Positions 59,504 through 64,000 of a stretch of DNA of 64,000 nucleotides are shown in pieces. The notes beneath the pieces are model-generated. The model ran no database searches. It saw only the letters and a program-made list of their open reading frames with translations, and had not been told where the DNA came from. Within the stretch, counting starts at the first letter, position 1; each line of letters opens with the position of its first letter. The position numbers and the translations under genes are program-made. This DNA is from Deinococcus yavapaiensis KR-236. GTDB lineage: Bacteria > Deinococcota > Deinococci > Deinococcales > Deinococcaceae. The DNA is taken from the NCBI RefSeq assembly GCF_003217515.1, contig NZ_QJSX01000012.1:62001-126000 (forward strand), in the 5' to 3' direction.

Positions 59504-60158
59504 ACGCCAGCGCCCGCTCCACGAGGTCGAGGTCTCGCAGCACCTCGGGGCGGGCGAAGCGGCGGGCAGGTTCGAGGCGCCGCAAGTCCGAAAGCAGCAC
59601 GGCGCGTAGCGCGGGGTCCCGCTTCCTGAGGAGGTGCGGACCCCACTTCACGGCGAGGTCGAGCGGAAGGCCGTCGTACGCGGGGTCTTCTCCCCCGCCA
59701 CGCGTCAGCGACACGATGGGATAGCGCCAAAACCCCTCGGCGAGCGCCTCGTCCGCGACGTGATACCCGTTCGCCCGCGCCCACTGCCGCAGAAGGCCGG
59801 AATCGTCGTTGGGTTGCACGACGAGGCGAGGCGGCACCCTCGGCCCTCCCCTGTCCAGCACGCCGAGCATCGTGCGCACGCCGAGACCCGTCATGCTCGC
59901 GCTTTCGACCTCGCCGACCGAGACGGGATCGAAGCCGTCACCGAGCCGAACGTCCACTCGGTCTTCCAGCCGCGTCTTCACGACGTGACGGCGCGCGAGG
60001 GCGAACGGCGTCTCGTTCTTTTCGACGATGACGCAGCGCTTCACGCGGTCGCGTCGCACGAGTTCGATCGGAAGGCGCGCGTGATCCGAACCGATGTCGA
60101 CGTGAACGTCGGCTCGGATGAAGGACAAGGCCGCTTCGAGGCGAGCTTCGAGCTTCAC
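59484..60158 (-). CDS. TrmK-like tRNA (adenine-N1) methyltransferase family protein
   Basis: 224 residues from the GTG at 60158, overlapping the MOSC gene stop (GTGA). The COG2384/TrmK pattern is seen in ADVHVDIGSDHARLPIELVRR (SAM motif I), CVIVEKNETPFALARRHV, VDVRLGDGFDPVSVGEVESASMTGLGVRTM and VVQPNDDSGLLRQWARANGY. TrmK makes m1A22 in tRNA. The protein lacks some conserved positions of the family (for example the expected DG in the first motif), so another substrate is possible. Confidence 0.75.
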   Translation of the reverse strand: MKLEARLEAALSFIRADVHVDIGSDHARLPIELVRRDRVKRCVIVEKNETPFALARRHVVKTRLEDRVDVRLGDGFDPVSVGEVESASMTGLGVRTMLGVLDRGGPRVPPRLVVQPNDDSGLLRQWARANGYHVADEALAEGFWRYPIVSLTRGGGEDPAYDGLPLDLAVKWGPHLLRKRDPALRAVLLSDLRRLEPARRFARPEVLRDLDLVERALAFTSAEA

Positions 60159-60637
60159 GCGGGCCGCACCACGTCCCCGACGCGAAGCACGCCGCCTTCG
60201 AGGACGCGGGCCGTGATGCCGCCATGGCCTCGAACGACGTTGTAGCCGCCCTCGCCGAGGTTTTCTTCCATCCTGGAGCACGGATGGCACGGCCCCGTTC
60301 CTTGCAGCAAGACGCTTCCGACGTAAAACCGTTCGTCCTTGAGGGCCAACAAGTTGATACCCGACACGACGAGGTTGCGCCGCAAGTCCTCGGGCGTCAC
60401 GTCCCGCGCCGCGAGGGCGATCATGACGGGGAAGTGCTCGGCTTGAATGAGGGTCACTTGCCGTTTGGCGTCGCTGGGCGTCTTCGCGTCGCGGTGGTCG
60501 CCGTGGAGACCGACGCCGACGATGGCTTGCGTCTCAGGGACGTCGCGCATGGGTCCTCGGTGGCGCGTTCGCACGAGAACGCGCTCGATCCTGCCCGCTC
60601 TCGGCAAGGTCGTCATGAGGTCTCGCATCGTCTTCAC
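60155..60637 (-). CDS. MOSC-domain protein
   Basis: 160 residues. A stand-alone MOSC domain, as in molybdenum-cofactor-sulfurase C-termini and YiiM: GVGLHGDHRDAK, QVTLIQAEHF, LRRNLVVSGINLLALK, VGSVLLQGTGPCHPCSRME (conserved sulfur-carrying or binding Cys) and GHGGITARVLEGG. The start is uncertain; GTG 60637, ATG 60628 and ATG 60616 are all near. It is followed by the coupled TrmK-like gene. A molybdopterin hydroxylase lies about 12 kb away. Confidence 0.85.
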   Translation of the reverse strand: MKTMRDLMTTLPRAGRIERVLVRTRHRGPMRDVPETQAIVGVGLHGDHRDAKTPSDAKRQVTLIQAEHFPVMIALAARDVTPEDLRRNLVVSGINLLALKDERFYVGSVLLQGTGPCHPCSRMEENLGEGGYNVVRGHGGITARVLEGGVLRVGDVVRPA

Positions 60638-60791
60638 GCGCGTCAGAATCGCATGGAACGCCCGGGGGGTATGTGATCCTCGTTTCGCCGCTTCGCGGGG
60701 CCTTCACGGGCTTCCTGAAGGCCAAGAAGAGCCAAGACGGGTGGAGGCAAGCTTCACGCATCGCACGGGTCGAGCTTCGACAGTGGGGAGC

Positions 60792-61295
60792 ATGACGACG
60801 CCTAGGGAACTCAGCCATCAACTGCGCGAAGTGCAGACCGAAGACCTTCATCGTCGCCGCCTCCTCGTGGGGTTGTCGATGGTGGGCGCGGCCATGGGCC
60901 AGATCGTGTCGCTTTACCAGATGGGCGTGCTCAAGACCCTCCCCGATCCGCCCTTGAACATCTTCGACTCCAGCAAGGTGGACGCGGCCGAATACGCGTA
61001 CGCGCGCTTCCAAACGCCCGACGCCCTCATGATGATCGTCAACTACGGCATCACCGCGTGGTTGGCGGGCGCGGGAGACAAGGACCGCGCGACGAACGCT
61101 CCGTGGATTCCCCTCGCGCTCGCCGCGAAGACGATCGCGGACGCCGCGACGGCCCTCGAACTCGGACGCGAGGAGTACGCGCAGACGAAAAAGCTGTGCT
61201 TTTACTGTCAAGTGGCGACCGTCGTGTCCCTCGCGTCCGTCGTCCTCGCCTTGCCCGAGGCGCGCAAGGCGTGGGGCGCGTGGCGCGGCAAGTGA
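60792..61295 (+). CDS. VKOR-like membrane protein
   Basis: 167 residues with four predicted membrane segments (about 24-45, 78-95, 103-120 and 138-157) and a C-F-Y-C pair (C136, C139) before the last one, the position of the redox CxxC of vitamin K epoxide reductases. Two loop cysteines of classical VKOR are absent, so it may accept electrons differently or not pass them on. It would link disulfide formation to quinone. GGGAG precedes the ATG. It ends 21 bp before the tyrS leader GTG. Confidence 0.6.
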   Translation: MTTPRELSHQLREVQTEDLHRRRLLVGLSMVGAAMGQIVSLYQMGVLKTLPDPPLNIFDSSKVDAAEYAYARFQTPDALMMIVNYGITAWLAGAGDKDRATNAPWIPLALAAKTIADAATALELGREEYAQTKKLCFYCQVATVVSLASVVLALPEARKAWGAWRGK

Positions 61296-61304
61296 AGCGT
61301 GTGT

Positions 61305-61310
61305 TACCTT
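61305..61310 (+). promoter_or_regulatory. Extended -10 box of the tyrS leader
   Basis: TACCTT preceded by TG-T, 6 nt before the GTG of the leader ORF. It predicts a transcript beginning at the leader start codon. Confidence 0.5.
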
Positions 61311-61316
61311 GAGAGC

Positions 61317-61379
61317 GTGAAGGCCTCGTATTTCGCCTATCGAATCCGCCGCGCGTTGGACGGACCGGGCGAAGCGTAG
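61317..61379 (+). CDS. 20-residue tyrS leader peptide with two Tyr codons
   Basis: GTG start 6 nt after the -10 box, 20 codons, TAG stop. It encodes MKASYFAYR..., with tyrosine at codons 5 and 8, both written TAT. An intrinsic terminator follows 17 nt after its stop and lies immediately before the tyrS ribosome-binding site. The arrangement is that of a leader peptide sensing charged tRNA(Tyr). Translation is not proven. Confidence 0.6.
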   Translation: MKASYFAYRIRRALDGPGEA

Positions 61380-61395
61380 CCGAAATCCACCCCCC

Positions 61396-61424
61396 GCGGC
61401 GTATCCCAGGATGCGCCGCTTTTT
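61396..61424 (+). terminator. Intrinsic terminator/attenuator in the tyrS leader
   Basis: GCGGCGTATCC and GGATGCGCCGC form a 10-11-bp stem (one G-T pair) followed by TTTTTCTT. The tyrS ribosome-binding site (GGAGAGG) follows it by a few bases. CGCCGCG in the leader ORF (61347-61353) is complementary to CGCGGCG (61395-61401), so an alternative antiterminator pairing is possible. Confidence 0.65.
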
Positions 61425-61436
61425 CTTGGAGAGGAC

Positions 61437-62648
61437 ATGACGAACACGAAGCCCGCGATCGACGAACAACTCGCGCTTCTCAAGCGCGGCGCCGTCCACC
61501 TTGTGGACGAGGACGACCTCAAGGCGAAGTTGCAGAGCGGCAAGCAACTGCGCGTGAAGCTCGGCGCGGACCCCACACGGCCCGACTTGCACCTCGGGCA
61601 CGCCGTCGTGCTGCGCAAGATGCGCCAATTCCAGGACCTCGGGCATAAGGTCATCATGCTGATCGGGGACTTCACGGCGATGATCGGCGATCCCTCGGGC
61701 AAGAGCAAGACGCGTCCTCCCGTCACGTTGGAGCAGACGCGCGCGAACGCCAAGAGCTACCTCGATCAGTGCAGTCTCGTCCTCGACATGAATCCGGACG
61801 TTCTCGAAATTCGCTACAACGGCGAGTGGCTCGAGCCGATGGGCTACGAGGACGTCATCAAGCTCGCCGCGAAGTACACCGTGGCGCGCATCCTTGAGCG
61901 TGACGACTTCACGAAGAGGCTGCAGGCGGGCACGCCGATTTCACTGCACGAACTTCTCTACCCCTTGACGCAGGCGTACGACTCGGTCGCCCTCGACGCC
62001 GACGTGGAGCTCGGCGGAACCGATCAGCTCTTCAATTTGCTCGTGGGGCGCGACATTCAGCGAGACTACGGCCAAGAAGCGCAAGTCGTGCTGACGACGC
62101 CCCTTCTGGTGGGCCTCGACGGCGTCGAGAAGATGAGCAAGAGCCTCGACAACTACATCGGCTTGACGGACGAGCCCCACGAGATGTTCGCCAAGCTGAT
62201 GAAGGTGCCGGACACGCTGCTCGACAACTACTTCACGCTCCTGACGAACTTGCCCAAGGAGCGCATCGACGAGTTGCTCGCCGGGCATCCCGTGGAGGCG
62301 CACCGCGTGCTCGCACGCGAGGTGACGGGGTGGCTTCATCCTGCCGCCGACCTCGACGCGGCCGAAGAGCGGTACCGCGAGGTCGCCAAGGGTGGAATTC
62401 CCGAAGACGTGGCGACGGTGACCGTGGCGTCGACGGAGTTCAACGCGGACGGACGCGTGGGCGTGCTGCGACTCGCGACCTTGGCGGGCCTCGCCGCCTC
62501 GAACGGCGAGGCCCGCCGCCTCATTCAGAACCGAGGATTGAAGATCGACGGCGAGACGGTGGAGGACGCGCAACTCGCCCTTTCCCTCGACGCGCCGATC
62601 GTGCTGCAGAAGGGCAAGGACAAGTTCGCGCGACTCATTCGGGCCTGA
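61437..62648 (+). CDS. tyrS: Tyrosyl-tRNA synthetase
   Basis: 403 residues. A class I synthetase: HIGH as HLGH (52-55), KLGADPTRPDLHLGH, the Tyr-site block YPLTQAYDS ... LGGTDQLFN, and KMSKS (232-236). An S4 RNA-binding domain ends the protein (ARRLIQNRGLKIDGETVED). Sequence features match the TyrZ-like branch, which uses HLGH and lacks the longer C-terminal module. GGAGAGG precedes the ATG. The leader and attenuator upstream suggest control by charged tRNA(Tyr). Confidence 0.95.
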   Translation: MTNTKPAIDEQLALLKRGAVHLVDEDDLKAKLQSGKQLRVKLGADPTRPDLHLGHAVVLRKMRQFQDLGHKVIMLIGDFTAMIGDPSGKSKTRPPVTLEQTRANAKSYLDQCSLVLDMNPDVLEIRYNGEWLEPMGYEDVIKLAAKYTVARILERDDFTKRLQAGTPISLHELLYPLTQAYDSVALDADVELGGTDQLFNLLVGRDIQRDYGQEAQVVLTTPLLVGLDGVEKMSKSLDNYIGLTDEPHEMFAKLMKVPDTLLDNYFTLLTNLPKERIDELLAGHPVEAHRVLAREVTGWLHPAADLDAAEERYREVAKGGIPEDVATVTVASTEFNADGRVGVLRLATLAGLAASNGEARRLIQNRGLKIDGETVEDAQLALSLDAPIVLQKGKDKFARLIRA

Positions 62649-62655
62649 ATGACGT

Positions 62656-62690
62656 GTGGGAGGACCTTTTTCGGTCCTCCCACGTTTTTT
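62656..62690 (+). terminator. Intrinsic terminator of tyrS
   Basis: GTGGGAGGACC and its complement form an 11-bp stem with a 6-nt loop, followed by G and six T. It is the strongest classical terminator in the window. Confidence 0.9.
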
Positions 62691-62703
62691 GCGCTCCAGA
62701 ACG

Positions 62704-62767
62704 TTATGCACAGGTTGGCGAGTTATCCACAGCGTCCCTGTGGATAAATTCCCCAACCTGTGGATAT
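62704..62767. promoter_or_regulatory. Cluster of four DnaA boxes in a near-palindrome
   Basis: Plus strand: TTATGCACA (62704-62712) and TTATCCACA (62723-62731). Minus strand: TTATCCACA (62747-62739) and ATATCCACA (62767-62759, one mismatch). The outer arms CACAGGTTGG and CCAACCTGTG are an exact inverted repeat. The site lies between convergent tyrS and pyk, so it is not a gene promoter. Confidence 0.8.
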
Positions 62768-62805
62768 GAAGCTACGCTGAAGAACGTCTTCATGGAGGAT
62801 TTTGC

Positions 62806-64000
62806 TTACTTGAGGCGCTCCACGCGAATCATGTTGGTACTGCCGCGCACGCCGAACGGCACGCCCGCCGTCACCACGTACCGATCGCGCAGCTCCGCGA
62901 GATTGCTGCGGCGAAGCTCGTCGTTCGCGATGCGCACCATGTCGTCGGTGTCACGCGGATCCTCGGCGAGCATCGGCACGACGCCCCAGGTAAGCGACAG
63001 TTGGTTGCGCGTGCGTTCGTTGGGCGTGAGGGCCAAGATCGCCGTACGCGGGCGGTTGCGCGCCACGCGAATGGCCGAGCCGCCCGTGAGGGTGAACGTC
63101 ACGATCGCCGAGGCGCCCAACGTTTCGGCAACGTCGCACGCGGCGTCGGCGATAGAGTCCGCCGCGAGTTCCGTGTCGATCGTCTGCGCTTGCTGCAAGC
63201 GGTACAGGTCGGACGCCTCGGCTTCACGCGCGATGCGGTCCATCATCTGCACGGCCTCCACGGGGTACAAGCCTGCCGCCGATTCCGCCGAGAGCATCAC
63301 GGCGTCCGTGCCGTCGAAGATGGCGTTGGCGACGTCAGACGCCTCGGCGCGCGTGGGGCGCGGCAAGTTGATCATGCTCTCGAGCATCTGCGTCGCCGTG
63401 ATGACGGGCTTGGCAGCTTCGCGACACGCGCGGATGAGCTTCTTTTGGATGACCGGCACTTGTTCGGGGCGCATCTCCACGCCGAGGTCGCCGCGCGCCA
63501 CCATGATGCCGTCCGCTTCACGCAGAATCTCGTCGAAGCGCTCGACGGCTTGCGGCTTTTCGATCTTCGCCATGAGCTTGGCGCGCGAGTTGAAGCGCGC
63601 GAGGTAGTGCTTGGCGAGCAGCATGTCGTCACGGGAGCGCACGAACGACAAGGCCACCCAGTCCACGCCGAGCTCCGCTCCGAAGCGCATGTCCTCGACG
63701 TCCTTCTCGCTCATGGCGGGCACGCTGAGGTCCGCTTCGGGCACGTTGATGCCCTTGTTGTTCTTCAGCACCCCGCCGATCGTGACGGTCGTCTCGACGG
63801 CGTTGCCCTTGACGCTGTCGACGGTGAGGGCCATGTTGCCGTCGTCGAGGAGCAGCATCATGCCGGGCCGCACGTCTTCGGCGAGCCCTTTGTACGTGCT
63901 GGTGACGCGCGTCTCGTCACCTTCGACCTCTTCCATGGTGATCGTGAACTTCTGGCCGGCGGCGAGCGTAACGCGGCCGTCCTTGAAGCGTCCGACGCGG
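62806..64000 (-). CDS. pyk: Pyruvate kinase, 3' part
   Basis: 398 residues are visible; the gene runs off the right edge and lacks about the first 75 residues of the usual 470. Seen: the K-I-E catalytic block LMAKIEKPQAVERFDEIL, IMVARGDLGVEM, the signature ITATQMLESMI and a short C-terminal domain (VARNRPRTAILALTPNERT). It makes pyruvate and ATP from phosphoenolpyruvate and ADP. Only part of the beta-barrel B domain is in the window (VGRFKDGRVTLAAGQKF ...). It converges on tyrS across the DnaA-box cluster. Confidence 0.95.
   Translation of the reverse strand, partial: RVGRFKDGRVTLAAGQKFTITMEEVEGDETRVTSTYKGLAEDVRPGMMLLLDDGNMALTVDSVKGNAVETTVTIGGVLKNNKGINVPEADLSVPAMSEKDVEDMRFGAELGVDWVALSFVRSRDDMLLAKHYLARFNSRAKLMAKIEKPQAVERFDEILREADGIMVARGDLGVEMRPEQVPVIQKKLIRACREAAKPVITATQMLESMINLPRPTRAEASDVANAIFDGTDAVMLSAESAAGLYPVEAVQMMDRIAREAEASDLYRLQQAQTIDTELAADSIADAACDVAETLGASAIVTFTLTGGSAIRVARNRPRTAILALTPNERTRNQLSLTWGVVPMLAEDPRDTDDMVRIANDELRRSNLAELRDRYVVTAGVPFGVRGSTNMIRVERLK

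Noticed and set aside
61317..61436. T-box riboswitch before tyrS
   Set aside because: The conserved T-box sequence (TGG-N-ACCGCG) and specifier loop are missing; the short ORF with Tyr codons explains the leader better.

Overview
The window is high-GC DNA that most resembles Deinococcus or a close relative. The signs are a B12-dependent (class II) ribonucleotide reductase interrupted by an intein, SARP-like BTAD-ATPase regulators, many GNAT acetyltransferases, stem-loop terminators that often lack a T-run, and many genes whose -10 box lies about 6 nt before the start codon, which implies leaderless mRNAs. I see no rRNA, tRNA, CRISPR array, insertion sequence or phage gene. The assignment rests on gene content and style only.

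Layout. 1-6.8 kb: the end of a glutathionyl-hydroquinone reductase, three GNATs, an aminotransferase, a methyltransferase, a Gfo/Idh/MocA oxidoreductase and a LysM/phosphodiester-glycosidase protein. 7-12.8 kb: a BON-domain protein, an alpha-amylase-family enzyme coupled to a luciferase-like oxidoreductase, small secreted or membrane proteins, and a K+ channel gene with its middle deleted. 13-18.2 kb: secreted proteins, including three of four paralogues with an N-terminal carboxypeptidase-regulatory-like fold. 18.3-23.8 kb: two overlapping SARP-like BTAD-ATPase regulators. 23.8-26.9 kb: a GH4 glycosidase, a glucosamine-6-P deaminase-like protein and a BadF-type sugar kinase. 27-32.6 kb: the fourth secreted paralogue and two convergent LuxR-type ATPase regulators. 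32.7-39.1 kb: a large lipoprotein, a secreted protein, a three-gene overlapping operon of unknown function and an M14 carboxypeptidase. 39.4-45 kb: a phosphomannose-isomerase-like protein, an RpiR regulator, an SIS isomerase and a GH3/NagZ-like hexosaminidase. 45-53 kb: a YbaK deacylase, an orphan molybdopterin hydroxylase, a YidD-like protein, an SDR, and queF-queD-queE-queC (preQ0/preQ1 synthesis). 53.4-59.5 kb: the intein-containing RNR and a penicillin-acylase-family hydrolase. 59.5-64 kb: TrmK-like and MOSC proteins, a VKOR-like protein, tyrS and the 3' part of pyruvate kinase.

How genes work together. Two separate loci handle amino sugars or cell-wall sugars: GH4/deaminase/kinase at 24-27 kb, and PMI-like/RpiR/SIS/GH3 at 39-45 kb. 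The four secreted paralogues lie in three transcription units. Each unit carries the same 17-bp motif (ATCAYGC, four bases, TTCACT) 23-36 nt before its first start codon. The motif contains TCAY repeats 11 bp apart, the spacing known for SARP operators, and one copy faces the SARP-like regulator genes, so they may form one regulon.

The most notable non-coding signals are: (i) upstream of tyrS, a leaderless 20-codon leader peptide with two TAT tyrosine codons, followed by an intrinsic terminator, a layout suggesting ribosome-mediated attenuation; (ii) four DnaA boxes in a 64-bp near-palindrome between convergent tyrS and pyk; (iii) two copies of a compact promoter-plus-hairpin element, each starting 17 nt after a stop codon; and (iv) short upstream ORFs abutting the first genes of both sugar loci.
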